From: Pseudoalteromonas shioyasakiensis
GTDB lineage: Bacteria > Pseudomonadota > Gammaproteobacteria > Enterobacterales > Alteromonadaceae
Reading direction: 5' to 3'
DNA length: 64,000 nt
NCBI RefSeq assembly: GCF_024518675.1
Contig: NZ_JANIGL010000001.1
Coordinates: 868,001-932,000 of the forward strand
Translations under genes and position numbers: made by a program
Part shown: positions 47,778 to 58,346 of the stretch, piece after piece
How positions within the stretch are numbered: position 1 is the first letter of the stretch
How the letters are laid out: each line of letters starts with the position of its first letter
The notes under the pieces: model-generated
Seen by the model: only the letters and a program-made list of their open reading frames with translations
What the model was told of the DNA's origin: nothing
Database searches by the model: none

Positions 47778-48296
47778 CTATTGCTTACTTACTTTTTCAA
47801 CAACTTTATCTGATAAATCAGAAACCGTTTTCGGGTTAAAGTAAATCGTAGTGTCTTTTACTTTAACTTCATCGTATTTACCGTCTTTAGCAACTTCTTG
47901 AATTGCATCAATAATTAGCTTTTGTACTTTCGCTAATTCTTGATTTTGACGTGCTTTGATTTCTTGCTCTAAAGGACGACCTTTCTCAGCAAGGCTTTTT
48001 TGCATGCCTTCAACTTTTTCACGAAGCGCATCTTTTTGTGCCTGACTCATAGTGGTAGCTTCACGCTTGAATTTTTCTGCTTCAAAACGAATGTCGCCTT
48101 GTAGCTTTTCTAGCTCTTGACGGCGCTCAGCAAATTCAGTCTGAAGCGTTTGTTCTACTTTCGCCATTTGCGGGATTTGCTTGTAGATTTCTTGCATGTC
48201 TACAATACCGACTTTATGAGCAAATGCGCTCGCAGATGTACCCATCATAAGTGTTGCTAAAATAGCGATAGCTGATGATTTAAATGATTTTTTCAC
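47778..48296 (-). CDS. skp: Periplasmic chaperone Skp (OmpH)
   Basis: Skp is a trimeric periplasmic chaperone for unfolded outer-membrane proteins. The 172-residue protein has a signal peptide (AIAILATLMMGTSASAFA), then KVGIVDMQEIYKQIPQM and long charged helical arms (FAERRQELEKLQGDIRFEAEKFKRE region). The start is GTG with AAAGGAG upstream. It lies between bamA and lpxD, as usual. Confidence 0.94.
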   Translation of the reverse strand: MKKSFKSSAIAILATLMMGTSASAFAHKVGIVDMQEIYKQIPQMAKVEQTLQTEFAERRQELEKLQGDIRFEAEKFKREATTMSQAQKDALREKVEGMQKSLAEKGRPLEQEIKARQNQELAKVQKLIIDAIQEVAKDGKYDEVKVKDTTIYFNPKTVSDLSDKVVEKVSKQ

Positions 48297-48308
48297 AAAA
48301 AAACTCCT

Positions 48309-50780
48309 TTAGAAAGTGTTACTAATATTAAAGCTAATGGTCTTCGTATCGTCATCTTCTTCTTGTTGCAATGGATACGCAAAACTAATCAGCATTGGAC
48401 CCATAGGTGAGATCCACTGTAATGATAAACCGGTTGAAACCCTAAAGCGCATAGGATCTGAATAATCCTCTAGTTTTGCGCGCTCATCCGGTCCTAAACT
48501 TTGATAACGGTCAACGTTAAATTCTGTATCCCATACGTTAGCAGCATCAACAAAGAAGCTGGTACGCACAGAGCTTGTATTCTCTTCATCTAAGAATGGA
48601 GTAGGAACAATCAGCTCCATACCCGCAACGGCTTTGGCATTACCACCTATTCGCCCTTGAGGAGTAAGTACATCAAACTCTGACGCGCCGCCTATACTGC
48701 CAGTCAAGGTACCATCTGGCAATGGTGTGCCAGGAATAAGTTGCGGCGTACGTGAAATAGCACGTGGTAAAATAGTATTTCGGTCAAAACCACGTAATTC
48801 CATTTCTGTTATACGGAAGTATTCTTGGAATGGTAATGTTTGATCGTAGCCATTGGTGTTGCCATAACCATTGCCGTAACCCAATGCGGCACGGGTTGAG
48901 AATACCCAACGATGGTTATCACTGATTGGCCAATAAAAACGCGAATCATAGTTTAACTTAAAGTAGGTTAAGTCTGAGTTTGGTGTCGTTCCAGTCAAAT
49001 TAAGCGTTTGACGTGAACCAGCAGTTGGGAATAAACCACGGTTTACTGTGACACGTGACCAACCGACACTAAGCTCATACTTAGTAAAGTCAAATCCGGC
49101 ATCTGGGTTTTCAGGGTCTAAGAAGGTTTCACGCATAACACGTGTTTGTTCGTATTCAGCAATCTCTGAAAGCTCTTCTTGGATCCAACGAACACCAAAG
49201 TTAACACGGTTTACCGCATCAATAGGGAAACCAATATTGGTGCCGATACCATAACTTTTCGATTTATAATCAACTAAGCTAAACTTACTCGCATCGTAGT
49301 TACTATAAAATATGCTACTACCTTGCGATACACCATCTGGAGTGAAGTACGGGTCTGTATAAGATAAACTTACACGCTCTGAACCACGCGAAGTATTGAT
49401 ATTAAAACCAATTTGATTACCTGTGCCTAAGAAGTTTGACTCAGTAACACCAATGTTAAATTGCAGACCAAGGTAAGAACCATAAGCAAGGCCCGCATTA
49501 AAGCTACCCGCTGATTGCTCTTTTACTGTAAAGTCGACATCTACTTGGTCATCAACACCGGGTACTGGCACCACATTAAAATCAACACTTTCCATGTAAG
49601 GCAAACGTTGAATCTGCAGTTTAGAGCGCTCTAAGTTTTGATTAGAAAGCCATGCGCCTTCTAGCTGTGTCATTTCACGGCGTAAGACTTCATCAGCCGT
49701 ATTTTGGTTACCACCAACAATAATTCGACGCACATACACACGCTTACCTGGATTAACAGATAACGTTAATTGCACTTCTTTATTTTCATCATCGATTTCA
49801 GGAATGGTACGTACTTCGGCATTGGCATAACCAAACCGCGCAAGGTAACTTTTAATAAACTCTTCAGATGAAGTAACCACTGAGCCGTTATAAAGTTCAC
49901 CGGCACGCAGTGGGATAACACTTTTAATTAGCTCTTCTCGGCCTAATAAATCGCCAATGAAGTCAAAGCCTTTAACTTTATATTTAACACCTTCGCTGAT
50001 ATTAGCCGTAACATACACTGATTCACGCTCTGGACTGACTGATACTTGCGTTGAGTCGATATTAAAACGTAAATAACCGCGGTCTAAATAATAACTGCGA
50101 ATGTTTTCCAGATCCCCTTCGATGGTTTGCTTTTGGTAGCGATCGCTACCCATAAACTGCCACCAAGGTAAATCTTGTTGTGATTCAGCCAGTGCTAATA
50201 ACTCTTCGTCAGAAAACAACTCATTACCGACTAAGTTAATTTGACGAATTGAAGCTGCATCCCCCTCGTCAAACTCAAGTTTAAGTTTTACGCGGTTACG
50301 CGGAAGCTTGGTAATGCTGATATCGATTTTAGCGTTATACTTACCAATACTATGGAAAAACTCAATTAAGCCTTTTTCAATGTTATCAACCACGGTTTTA
50401 TCAAGTGGTTCACCTTGGCGAATATCTTGCTGCTCTAACGATTGAGTTAACTGTTCGTCTTTAATATCTTTATTGCCATCAAACTCAATAGCACTGATTG
50501 TTGGGCGTTCAGTTACTCTAAAAATAACATTATTGCCATCACGTAATGCTTTTATATTGTCAAAGTGACCTGAGCTATACAATGACTTAATTGTTTTTGA
50601 AATTGTATAGTCATCTACACTGTCACCGACATTGATTGGAATATGCGTTAATGCAGCACCAAGTGCTACACGCTGTAAACCTTCAACTTTTAAATCGTCA
50701 ACAATAAAGGAGTTTTGGCCAAGGGCCGCAAAGCTCGCCCCTAATAAACTTGTTACTGCCAAATGTTTTTTTATAGCCAT
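48309..50780 (-). CDS. bamA: Outer membrane protein assembly factor BamA
   Basis: BamA is the essential core of the BAM complex. The 823-residue protein (ATG at 50780, chosen over an in-frame upstream start because it begins the signal peptide AIKKHLAVTSLLGASFAALG) has five POTRA domains (FIVDDLKVEGLQRV at the start of POTRA1). The C-terminal 16-strand barrel ends in FNISNTF. The barrel contains the VRGF-equivalent ELRGFDR. It lies between rseP and skp. Confidence 0.96.
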   Translation of the reverse strand: MAIKKHLAVTSLLGASFAALGQNSFIVDDLKVEGLQRVALGAALTHIPINVGDSVDDYTISKTIKSLYSSGHFDNIKALRDGNNVIFRVTERPTISAIEFDGNKDIKDEQLTQSLEQQDIRQGEPLDKTVVDNIEKGLIEFFHSIGKYNAKIDISITKLPRNRVKLKLEFDEGDAASIRQINLVGNELFSDEELLALAESQQDLPWWQFMGSDRYQKQTIEGDLENIRSYYLDRGYLRFNIDSTQVSVSPERESVYVTANISEGVKYKVKGFDFIGDLLGREELIKSVIPLRAGELYNGSVVTSSEEFIKSYLARFGYANAEVRTIPEIDDENKEVQLTLSVNPGKRVYVRRIIVGGNQNTADEVLRREMTQLEGAWLSNQNLERSKLQIQRLPYMESVDFNVVPVPGVDDQVDVDFTVKEQSAGSFNAGLAYGSYLGLQFNIGVTESNFLGTGNQIGFNINTSRGSERVSLSYTDPYFTPDGVSQGSSIFYSNYDASKFSLVDYKSKSYGIGTNIGFPIDAVNRVNFGVRWIQEELSEIAEYEQTRVMRETFLDPENPDAGFDFTKYELSVGWSRVTVNRGLFPTAGSRQTLNLTGTTPNSDLTYFKLNYDSRFYWPISDNHRWVFSTRAALGYGNGYGNTNGYDQTLPFQEYFRITEMELRGFDRNTILPRAISRTPQLIPGTPLPDGTLTGSIGGASEFDVLTPQGRIGGNAKAVAGMELIVPTPFLDEENTSSVRTSFFVDAANVWDTEFNVDRYQSLGPDERAKLEDYSDPMRFRVSTGLSLQWISPMGPMLISFAYPLQQEEDDDTKTISFNISNTF

Positions 50781-50881
50781 TTTATTATCTTTATCCTTTA
50801 CAACTGTATTACCGCTCAACACCTACACTAAAACGACTGGTGTTTTACAATCGTGTTTTAATTCGAAACTGCCGCTATTAT

Positions 50882-52234
50882 TTATAAACGAGATACATCA
50901 TTGAACAAAGCGAAGCATGTTAGAAAAATGAGTAGCAAGGCTCCCACTTTAAAACCAAATTCTTGCGTCTTCTCAGAGACCGGCTTTTTACGGAAAAGTT
51001 CAATTATATAATACATTAAGTGACCACCATCAAGCACTGGCAGGGGTAATAAATTAAATACACCCAAGTTAACACTTATTAATGCTAAAAAGCTTAAAAA
51101 GGCAACAAAACCATAGCTTACGCTAGTTCCTGCCCCAACAGCAATACCGACAGGTCCACTTAAATTTTTTACCGACACCTGACCTGTAATTAAATTACCG
51201 ATCATGTCAAAACTTAAACTAATTAAGCGCCATGTTTCTTGTATGCCCAGCACAATACTATCGAGTGGACCATAATGTCTAGTCTCTATATACCCCTGAG
51301 GCCACTGTTCTACGACTGGCGCGACACCTAAAAAGCCTTGTTGCTGCCCATCAGCGGTATTTCTTGCTTTAGGCGTTACAATTAGCTGCTCTATACTATC
51401 TTGTCTTTTTACACTAAATTGTAATGATTTGTTAGCTGATTGCTGAATAAGATTAACTAATTGCTGCCAACTGCTTATTGTTTCATCACCTACCTTAATA
51501 ATTGTATCGCCAACTCTTAAGTCTGCCTCAGCAGCGGCTGAATTTGCAGTAATTGCCGCGACTTCTAATGTCGCATTAGGTCTAAACGGTACAATACCCA
51601 ATGACGCTAAAGGTGGCACGTCTTGTTGGTCTAACTTCCAGCCATCGATATTTATTGTTTTTACTTGTTCTTGATATTGCTCATCGCGCACGGTTACAGC
51701 AACACGACTATCCCCTAAACTTGCCATTAGTGAGAAAGTAGCATCTTGCCATGTGGTAATTTCATCATCGCCAATTTTGACTATTTGCTGCTTGGCAGTA
51801 ATACCCGCCTGTGCTGCTCGGCTGCCTTCATTAACGCTACCAACCACCGGCTTGATCGATTGCACACCCACCATATACATTGCTGCTAAGGCAAAAATAG
51901 CAAATATAAAATTAGCCATTGGGCCTGCTGCAACGATGGCAATCCGTGCCTGCACTGATTTAGCATTAAAAGAAAGGTGGCGCTCAGATTCAGGGACTTC
52001 ATCAACACGTTCGTCCAGCATTTTCACATAACCACCAAGTGGAATTGCTGCTATCACATATTCAGTGCCCTGTTTGTCGTGCCACTTTAATAGCGGTTTA
52101 CCAAAACCTATCGAAAAACGCAGTACTTTTACCCCTGCTTTTCGCGCTACCCAAAAGTGACCATATTCATGCACTGTCACTAAAATACCGAGTGCCAGAA
52201 TGAACGAACCTAGATTCCAGAAAAAATCGAACAT
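50882..52234 (-). CDS. rseP: Site-2 protease RseP
   Basis: RseP is the inner-membrane zinc metalloprotease that cleaves RseA to release sigma-E. The 450-residue protein has HEYGH (residues 22-26) in the first helix, two tandem PDZ domains (VGSVNEGSRAAQAGI and ANSAAAEADLRVGDTI) and the second zinc-site motif NLLPLPVLDGGHL. The start ATG at 52234 is one base after the dxr stop; a longer reading would overlap dxr. Confidence 0.95.
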   Translation of the reverse strand: MFDFFWNLGSFILALGILVTVHEYGHFWVARKAGVKVLRFSIGFGKPLLKWHDKQGTEYVIAAIPLGGYVKMLDERVDEVPESERHLSFNAKSVQARIAIVAAGPMANFIFAIFALAAMYMVGVQSIKPVVGSVNEGSRAAQAGITAKQQIVKIGDDEITTWQDATFSLMASLGDSRVAVTVRDEQYQEQVKTINIDGWKLDQQDVPPLASLGIVPFRPNATLEVAAITANSAAAEADLRVGDTIIKVGDETISSWQQLVNLIQQSANKSLQFSVKRQDSIEQLIVTPKARNTADGQQQGFLGVAPVVEQWPQGYIETRHYGPLDSIVLGIQETWRLISLSFDMIGNLITGQVSVKNLSGPVGIAVGAGTSVSYGFVAFLSFLALISVNLGVFNLLPLPVLDGGHLMYYIIELFRKKPVSEKTQEFGFKVGALLLIFLTCFALFNDVSRL

Positions 52235-52235
52235 A

Positions 52236-53441
52236 TTAGCGTTGTACCTTACGTATTTGTTGTACTGCTTGCTCACGGGCTAATTGATCACACGCTAAGA
52301 TTTCATCTAGGGTATGAACATTCACATTCGCAGTGGCATCTAAGGTGTGTGCATTTACACGGTAAATATCTGTAAAAGCAATTTCACCCTTTAAAAAAGC
52401 GGCAACAGCCACTTCGTTTGCAGCATTAACCGTTGTGGTCGCCCCCTGCCCGGCTTCACAGGCGGTCATTGCCAATTGTAAATTTGGATAACGCATAAAG
52501 TCAGGTTTAGTAAACGTAAAGTCAGCTATTTGCGAGAAGTTTAACGGCTTAACACCTGCACTTATACGTTCAGGGTATGCTAGCGCATGGGCTATCGGCG
52601 TACGCATATCAGGATTCCCCATTTGCGCAAGCACAGAGCCATCTTGATACTGCACCATGGAGTGGATAATACTTTGCGGGTGGATCACGACTTCGATGTC
52701 ACTGGCTTGACAATTAAATAGCCACTTGGCCTCAATGAACTCTAACCCTTTGTTCATCATCGTGGCTGAATCAACCGAAATTTTTTGCCCCATTGACCAA
52801 TTAGGATGAGCCACAGCTTCAGCCACAGTCACCGCTGCAAGGGTATCAATATCACGATTTAAAAACGGGCCACCAGAACCTGTAAGTAAAATTTTGCTCA
52901 CCCCATGCTGTGCCAGCTTGGTATTATTTTGCGAGCCCTGCAAAGCGCTAGGTAGGCATTGAAATATCGCGTTATGCTCACTGTCTATTGGCAATAGTGT
53001 CGCTTTGTGCTCTTTTACCTTGTCAATAAACAACTGACCTGACATCACTAATGATTCTTTGTTTGCAAGGAGTACTTTTTTACCGGCTTCAACAGCACTC
53101 AGCGTTGGCATCAGCCCAGCCGCGCCGACAATAGCTGACATAACAGCATCAACACGCGGGTGAGCAGCAAGCTCGGCCATCACCTCAGCGCCACTGCGAA
53201 TAATTGTTTTACAATCACTTCCTGCTAAATATTGGTTTAACTGTTTGGCTGCGTCAGTAGTCGCCATAACCGCAAATTCAGGTTGATGGGTTATACATAG
53301 CTGGGCCATACTTTTTGCATTACTGCCTGCGGTTAAAGCAAATACTTCAAACTTATCTTGATTACGCTCAACAACATCTAATGTGCTTATACCAATAGAG
53401 CCTGTTGCACCAAGTATAACTAGTTGCTGCTTACAACTCAT
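52236..53441 (-). CDS. dxr: 1-deoxy-D-xylulose 5-phosphate reductoisomerase
   Basis: Dxr makes 2-C-methyl-D-erythritol 4-phosphate in the non-mevalonate isoprenoid pathway, using NADPH. The 401-residue protein has the nucleotide-binding GATGSIGISTLDV, LANKESLVM, the metal/substrate block LLPIDSEHNAIFQCL, LTGSGGPF and SVDSATMMNKGLE. Its start overlaps the end of cdsA by four bases. Confidence 0.97.
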   Translation of the reverse strand: MSCKQQLVILGATGSIGISTLDVVERNQDKFEVFALTAGSNAKSMAQLCITHQPEFAVMATTDAAKQLNQYLAGSDCKTIIRSGAEVMAELAAHPRVDAVMSAIVGAAGLMPTLSAVEAGKKVLLANKESLVMSGQLFIDKVKEHKATLLPIDSEHNAIFQCLPSALQGSQNNTKLAQHGVSKILLTGSGGPFLNRDIDTLAAVTVAEAVAHPNWSMGQKISVDSATMMNKGLEFIEAKWLFNCQASDIEVVIHPQSIIHSMVQYQDGSVLAQMGNPDMRTPIAHALAYPERISAGVKPLNFSQIADFTFTKPDFMRYPNLQLAMTACEAGQGATTTVNAANEVAVAAFLKGEIAFTDIYRVNAHTLDATANVNVHTLDEILACDQLAREQAVQQIRKVQR

Positions 53442-54304
53442 AAACTAAGCGTCCAGGCATAACACAAAACAAAAATAGGTGCGGCGGCGGTTAAGCTGTC
53501 GAGTCTATCCAAAATACCACCATGACCTGGCAAGCATGAGCCACTGTCTTTGAGACCGGCCTCGCGCTTGAACATACTTTCTAATAAGTCGCCTATCGCA
53601 GAGAATAAAGCGATAAAAATTGTCATTACGGCATAAATAGGCCAAACGTTCATATCAACATCACTAAAGTGACAAAACGCTAAAACAAAAATTACGGCTG
53701 CCACAACACCACCTGCGAGGCCTTCAATTGTTTTATTTGGGCTTACTTTAGGCATTAGTTTATGTTTACCAAAGTTTTTACCAGTAAAGTAAGCACCAAT
53801 ATCGGCACTCCATACAATACCGAGAACGACCAGGATTAACATTGAGCCAAAATGGGTTGATTCAAGGTAATTAGCGCTGCGAAGAGTGTTAAGTGCAAGC
53901 CATAATGGTACTAAGGTTAAAATACCTGCAATTGCTCGCATCACTAAACCTTCATTCCATGCTTTAGCCATTGCAGGGTAACGCCATACTAAATAGGTTG
54001 CGACAATCCACCAAGAAAATGACAAGGTAAATATGTAATTTGCATCGCCGACGAGTTGACCGTCAATCCATAACGATTCTATCGGCCAATGCCAATTCAA
54101 CAAAGCTAAAAATACACCGATAAATGCGACAAAAGCGATCCGCTTAAGTTTATCGCATAAGCCCATAAATGCAGACCATTCCCAGGCCCCCAAAAGAACA
54201 ATAGCGCCAGCAATGTAGCTAAATAAAGTCAGTGGCGTATAAAAAACTAATAACAGCGCCAAAGGCGCTAGCACTAAAGAAGTTAAAATTCGTTGTTTTA
54301 GCAA
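53438..54304 (-). CDS. cdsA: Phosphatidate cytidylyltransferase
   Basis: CdsA makes CDP-diacylglycerol from phosphatidate and CTP. The 288-residue polytopic membrane protein has the signature SPNKTIEGLAGG and the C-terminal block SAIGDLLESMFKREAGLKDSG followed by LPGHGGILDRLDSL, which carries the metal-binding aspartates. It lies between uppS and dxr. Confidence 0.96.
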   Translation of the reverse strand: MLKQRILTSLVLAPLALLLVFYTPLTLFSYIAGAIVLLGAWEWSAFMGLCDKLKRIAFVAFIGVFLALLNWHWPIESLWIDGQLVGDANYIFTLSFSWWIVATYLVWRYPAMAKAWNEGLVMRAIAGILTLVPLWLALNTLRSANYLESTHFGSMLILVVLGIVWSADIGAYFTGKNFGKHKLMPKVSPNKTIEGLAGGVVAAVIFVLAFCHFSDVDMNVWPIYAVMTIFIALFSAIGDLLESMFKREAGLKDSGSCLPGHGGILDRLDSLTAAAPIFVLCYAWTLSL

Positions 54305-54320
54305 AGTGTTACCCTTTTAA

Positions 54321-55082
54321 TTAGGTTTCGGCGAGTAATTGTTTTATTTGTTCGCCGGTACAACCAAATCGTCGCTCTCTGGCAACGTAGCAGGCGATAG
54401 CGTCAGCAAAAGCAGCTTCATTGAAGTCTGGCCAAAGCGTATCTGTAAAATAAAGCTCAGCATAAGCTGCTTGCCATAATAAAAAGTTACTTATGCGCAA
54501 ATCGCCACCAGTGCGGATCAGCAAATCAGGTTCAGCCTGATCATGCATACTCATTTGCGAAGCCATAAGCTGCTCAGTAATATCGTCAGGATCTAATTGT
54601 CCAGCAGCTACTTGCTTGCCTAATTGTTTTGCTGCATTCGCAACATCCCAACGGCCGCCATAGTTGGCAGCCACGTTTAACTTAAGCCCAGTATTATTCG
54701 CGGTAAGCTCATGCGCGGCATCAACTTTACTGCGTAAGGGGTCAGAAAAACGTGATAAGTCACCAATAATTGTTAACTTTACATTGTTTTTGTGAAGCTT
54801 TTTCACTTCCTTGCTTAGTACAAACAAAAATAGTTCCATTAACGTACTAACTTCATCTTCAGGACGCTGCCAGTTCTCGCTACTAAACGCGAACAAAGTC
54901 AGTGACTCCACACCCAGCTTAGTGCAGAACTGAACCGAATGCCTTACTGCATCGACACCCTTTTTATGCCCGTAAACACGCGGCCTATTTTTAGCCTGAG
55001 CCCAGCGTCCATTGCCATCCATGATTATAGCGACATGCTTGGGTAAACATTGCTGTGAAATTTTGTCAGCGTTAAGAACCAT
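54321..55082 (-). CDS. uppS: Undecaprenyl diphosphate synthase
   Basis: UppS extends farnesyl diphosphate to the C55 carrier lipid of cell wall synthesis. From the ATG at 55082 it has 253 residues, as in E. coli. It has [14 protein letters not shown] with the catalytic Asp, [24 protein letters not shown] and the C-terminal [21 protein letters not shown] at 55100 is an alternative start. The reading further upstream runs through a terminator hairpin and is rejected. Confidence 0.93.
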   Translation of the reverse strand: MVLNADKISQQCLPKHVAIIMDGNGRWAQAKNRPRVYGHKKGVDAVRHSVQFCTKLGVESLTLFAFSSENWQRPEDEVSTLMELFLFVLSKEVKKLHKNNVKLTIIGDLSRFSDPLRSKVDAAHELTANNTGLKLNVAANYGGRWDVANAAKQLGKQVAAGQLDPDDITEQLMASQMSMHDQAEPDLLIRTGGDLRISNFLLWQAAYAELYFTDTLWPDFNEAAFADAIACYVARERRFGCTGEQIKQLLAET

Positions 55083-55100
55083 AAATATCGAGTATTCCAT

Positions 55101-55136
55101 AAAAAAACGCCGCCTAGTATACCCCAGACGGCGTTT
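55101..55136 (-). terminator. Terminator between frr and uppS
   Basis: On the minus strand an 11-bp stem AAACGCCGTCT / AGGCGGCGTTT (one G-T pair) with loop GGGGTATACT is followed by seven T residues. It separates rpsB-tsf-pyrH-frr from the uppS-lpxA group. The loop and stem contain TATACT, a possible -10 for uppS. Confidence 0.75.
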
Positions 55137-55181
55137 CAAAACTAATATATTTCATAACCCAGATTCAGGTTATTTAGCTGC

Positions 55182-55739
55182 TTAGATTTCCATCAACTCA
55201 GCTTCTTTCGCAGTTAACTGTGTGTCCATCTCTTTGATGAACTTATCAGTAAGCTTTTGGATTTCATCTTCTGCTTGGCGTGCTTCATCTTCAGAAATAT
55301 CTTTGTCTTTCAATAAGCTCTTGATATCGCCATTTGCATCACGACGAATATTACGTACAGCCACACGGCCACCTTCAACTTCACCACGTACGATTTTGAT
55401 TAAATCTTTACGACGTTCTTCTGTTAATGGTGGAAGTGGTACACGAATTACCGCCCCTGCTGACATTGGGTTTAAACCAAGATCAGAAGCCATAATTGCT
55501 TTTTCTACCGCTTGTGCAAGTGACTTATCAAATACGCTAAGTGCAAGTGTACGTGAGTCTTCAATTGTAACGTTAGCTACTTGGTTTAACGGCGTTGGAG
55601 CACCGTAATATGACACCATAATACCATCTAAAAGTGCCGGATGAGCACGGCCAGTACGAATTTTAGATAATTGACTGCCAAGTGCCGTTACACTTTTCTG
55701 CATACGTTCTGCAGCATCTTTTTGAATATCGTTTATCAC
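55182..55739 (-). CDS. frr: Ribosome recycling factor
   Basis: RRF releases ribosomes from mRNA after termination, together with EF-G. The 185-residue all-helical/beta two-domain protein has [37 protein letters not shown] and [14 protein letters not shown], typical of the family. The start is GTG with AGGAT upstream, 14 bases after pyrH. Confidence 0.96.
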   Translation of the reverse strand: MINDIQKDAAERMQKSVTALGSQLSKIRTGRAHPALLDGIMVSYYGAPTPLNQVANVTIEDSRTLALSVFDKSLAQAVEKAIMASDLGLNPMSAGAVIRVPLPPLTEERRKDLIKIVRGEVEGGRVAVRNIRRDANGDIKSLLKDKDISEDEARQAEDEIQKLTDKFIKEMDTQLTAKEAELMEI

Positions 55740-55753
55740 GGTTCAATCCTAAT

Positions 55754-56503
55754 CTAGTTAGTTACTTCATCTGAGGCTTGTGAAGAGATAAGAGTGCCTT
55801 CTTCTTCGCCCATAATAACACGCTTTAACGCGCCTGATTTATTCATATTAAATACGCTCAATGGCATATTATGATCACGTGCCAATGTGAATGCAGCGAG
55901 ATCCATTACTTTTAATTCTTTATCAATGATTTCATTGTAGCTTAAGTGACGGTAAAGTGTTGCATCAGGGTTTTTCACCGGATCATCACTAAATACACCA
56001 TCAACTTTCGTTGCTTTTATGACAGTGTCTGCTTCAATTTCGATACCGCGTAAACACGCTGCAGAATCCGTTGTAAAGAATGGGTTACCCGTACCCGCAG
56101 CAAAAATTACCACGCGGCCCGTTTTTAATAAACTAATTGCTTCAGCCCAATTGTATGCATCGCACACACCGTTTAATGGAATGGCTGACATCAAACGACA
56201 GTTAACAAATGCACGATGCAGCGCATCACGCATTGCCAAGCCATTCATTACCGTTGCAAGCATGCCCATGTGGTCGCCAACTACACGATTCATACCTGCT
56301 TCGGCAAGTGAACCACCGCGCAAGAAGTTACCACCACCGATAACTAAACCCACTTCTACGTCGAGTTCTACTAGCTCTTTAATTTCTTGTGCCATACGAT
56401 CAAGTACTTTTGGATCGATGCCAAAGCCTTCGTCTCCCATTAAAGCTTCACCGCTTAATTTGAGAAGAACACGTCTAAAAATAGGTTTACGATTGATAGT
56501 CAT
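55754..56503 (-). CDS. pyrH: UMP kinase
   Basis: PyrH phosphorylates UMP to UDP; it is the hexameric bacterial amino-acid-kinase type, regulated by GTP and UTP. The 249-residue protein has [32 protein letters not shown], the residues [17 protein letters not shown] [16 protein letters not shown] and [16 protein letters not shown]. It lies between tsf and frr, as in most gammaproteobacteria. Confidence 0.96.
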   Translation of the reverse strand: MTINRKPIFRRVLLKLSGEALMGDEGFGIDPKVLDRMAQEIKELVELDVEVGLVIGGGNFLRGGSLAEAGMNRVVGDHMGMLATVMNGLAMRDALHRAFVNCRLMSAIPLNGVCDAYNWAEAISLLKTGRVVIFAAGTGNPFFTTDSAACLRGIEIEADTVIKATKVDGVFSDDPVKNPDATLYRHLSYNEIIDKELKVMDLAAFTLARDHNMPLSVFNMNKSGALKRVIMGEEEGTLISSQASDEVTN

Positions 56504-56539
56504 AGTATTGGGGCCAACTTTTATTAAATTATGGATAAA

Positions 56540-56580
56540 AAATAACCGCGCTTATGATAAACATAAAAGCGCGGTTATTT
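56540..56580. terminator. Terminator between tsf and pyrH
   Basis: A 14-bp stem AAATAACCGCGCTT / AAGCGCGGTTATTT with a 13-base loop is followed by T residues on the minus strand. It ends the rpsB-tsf transcript. Confidence 0.85.
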
Positions 56581-56661
56581 TAAAGAATTTCTATGCGTGA
56601 CGCAAAAGCAAATAGTACTTTAATTTCATGTATTTTCCTTTTACATCACAAATAGTTAATC

Positions 56662-57513
56662 TTACTCACCTTTTGCAGCAGCAATTTGCGCAGCTACTTC
56701 AGCAGCAAAATCTTCTTCTTTCTTCTCGATACCTGCACCAACTTCCATACGTACAAAGCTAGTTACTGTCGCGTTTTTCTCTTTAAGAATTTCGCCAACA
56801 GATTTTTTCGGTTCCATGATGAAAGCTTGACCAGTAAGAGAAACCTCACCAGTGAACTTCTTCATACGACCAACAACCATTTTCTCAGCGATTTCAGCAG
56901 GCTTACCTTCGTTCATCGCGATATCGATTTGTACTTGCTTTTCTTTTTCTACAACATCAGCAGGTACGTCATCTGGCGTTAGGTAATCTGGGTTTGAAGC
57001 AGCAACGTGCATTGCAACGTGCTTAAGTGTTTCTTCATCAGCAACACCTGCAACAACAACACCAATACGCTCACCGTGACGGTATTCAACTAGTTGCTCA
57101 CCAGTGATGTACTGAAGACGACGAACATTGATGTTTTCACCAATTTTAGTTACTAGCTCAACACGTGCTTCTTCAAACTTAGCTTGTAAGTCTTCGATAG
57201 TCGTTGTGTCAGCAATCGCAGCGTCAGCAACTTTGTTAGCAAATGCTAGGAAGCTTTCGTCTTTAGCAACGAAGTCAGTTTGACAGTTAACTTCTACAAG
57301 TACTGCAACACCCGCGTTTTGCTTGATGATGATAGTACCTTCAGCAGCAATGTTACCTGCTTTTTTAGCAGCCTTTGCAGCACCGCTCTTACGCATGTTT
57401 TCAATCGCTAACTCGATGTCACCATCAGTCTCAGTTAACGCTTTTTTACAATCCATCATGCCAGCGCCAGTACGCTCGCGTAATTCTTTAACTAGGGCAG
57501 TAGTTACAGCCAT
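56662..57513 (-). CDS. tsf: Elongation factor Ts
   Basis: EF-Ts is the nucleotide exchange factor for EF-Tu. The 283-residue protein has the N-terminal [23 protein letters not shown], the conserved core [16 protein letters not shown], and a C-terminal coiled-coil module. It follows rpsB after 104 bases that contain two hairpins. Confidence 0.97.
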   Translation of the reverse strand: MAVTTALVKELRERTGAGMMDCKKALTETDGDIELAIENMRKSGAAKAAKKAGNIAAEGTIIIKQNAGVAVLVEVNCQTDFVAKDESFLAFANKVADAAIADTTTIEDLQAKFEEARVELVTKIGENINVRRLQYITGEQLVEYRHGERIGVVVAGVADEETLKHVAMHVAASNPDYLTPDDVPADVVEKEKQVQIDIAMNEGKPAEIAEKMVVGRMKKFTGEVSLTGQAFIMEPKKSVGEILKEKNATVTSFVRMEVGAGIEKKEEDFAAEVAAQIAAAKGE

Positions 57514-57547
57514 TAGTAAATCCTCAAATCTGAATTCAGGTTAGATA

Positions 57548-57605
57548 AGCGGGTTACCCGCTCTACAAGAATAGCAAGTCTTCATCCAACTTTAGATGAA
57601 GACTT
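57548..57605 (-). promoter_or_regulatory. Tandem hairpins in the rpsB-tsf intercistronic region
   Basis: An 11-bp stem AAGTCTTCATC / GATGAAGACTT (57576-57605) and a 6-bp stem AGCGGG / CCCGCT (57548-57562) lie between rpsB and tsf. Neither is followed by a T-tract. In E. coli this gap contains an attenuator that reduces tsf expression; a similar or RNA-processing role is inferred here. Confidence 0.5.
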
Positions 57606-57617
57606 GATGACAGCTAA

Positions 57618-58346
57618 TTACTCAGCTTCAACGAAATCGTCTTTCTCAGCTTGAGCAACGATGTTGTTTTCACGACCTTCAGTGATTGCAGCAGCAACAG
57701 AGGTAGTGTAAAGGTTGATTGCACGGATAGCATCATCGTTACCAGGTACGATGTAATCAACACCGTCTGGGTTAGAGTTAGTATCAACGATTGCAACAAC
57801 TGGAATACCTAGGTTGTTTGCTTCACGGATTGCAATGTGCTCGTGGTCAGCATCGATAACGAAAAGCGCGTCTGGAAGACCGCCCATGTTTTTGATACCA
57901 CCAAGGCTCTTTTCAAGCTTTTCCATTTCACGGTTAAGCATTAACGTTTCTTTCTTAGTTAATTTCTCGAAAGTACCGTCTTGGCTTTGGATTTCAAGGT
58001 CTTTAAGACGCTTGATTGATTGACGCACTGTTTTCCAGTTAGTCAACATACCACCTAACCAACGGTGGTTAACGTAAAACTGATCGCTTGCGATAGCTGC
58101 GTCTTTAACTGCTTCGCTTGCTGCGCGTTTTGTACCAACGAAAAGTACTTTACCTTTGTTTGCTGCAGCACCAGTTAAAAACTTAAGTGCGTCGTTGAAC
58201 ATTGGTACAGTTTGCTCAAGGTTGATGATATGAACACGGTTACGAGCGCCGAAGATGAAAGGCTTCATCTTAGGGTTCCAGTAACGTGCTTGGTGACCAA
58301 AGTGAACACCAGCTTGAAGCATATCGCGCATTGAAACGTTTGCCAT
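57618..58346 (-). CDS. rpsB: 30S ribosomal protein S2
   Basis: S2 binds the 30S head and is needed for S1 assembly. The 242-residue protein begins [26 protein letters not shown] and has [36 protein letters not shown] and the C-terminal [27 protein letters not shown] region, all typical. It is the first gene of rpsB-tsf. Confidence 0.98.
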   Translation of the reverse strand: MANVSMRDMLQAGVHFGHQARYWNPKMKPFIFGARNRVHIINLEQTVPMFNDALKFLTGAAANKGKVLFVGTKRAASEAVKDAAIASDQFYVNHRWLGGMLTNWKTVRQSIKRLKDLEIQSQDGTFEKLTKKETLMLNREMEKLEKSLGGIKNMGGLPDALFVIDADHEHIAIREANNLGIPVVAIVDTNSNPDGVDYIVPGNDDAIRAINLYTTSVAAAITEGRENNIVAQAEKDDFVEAE

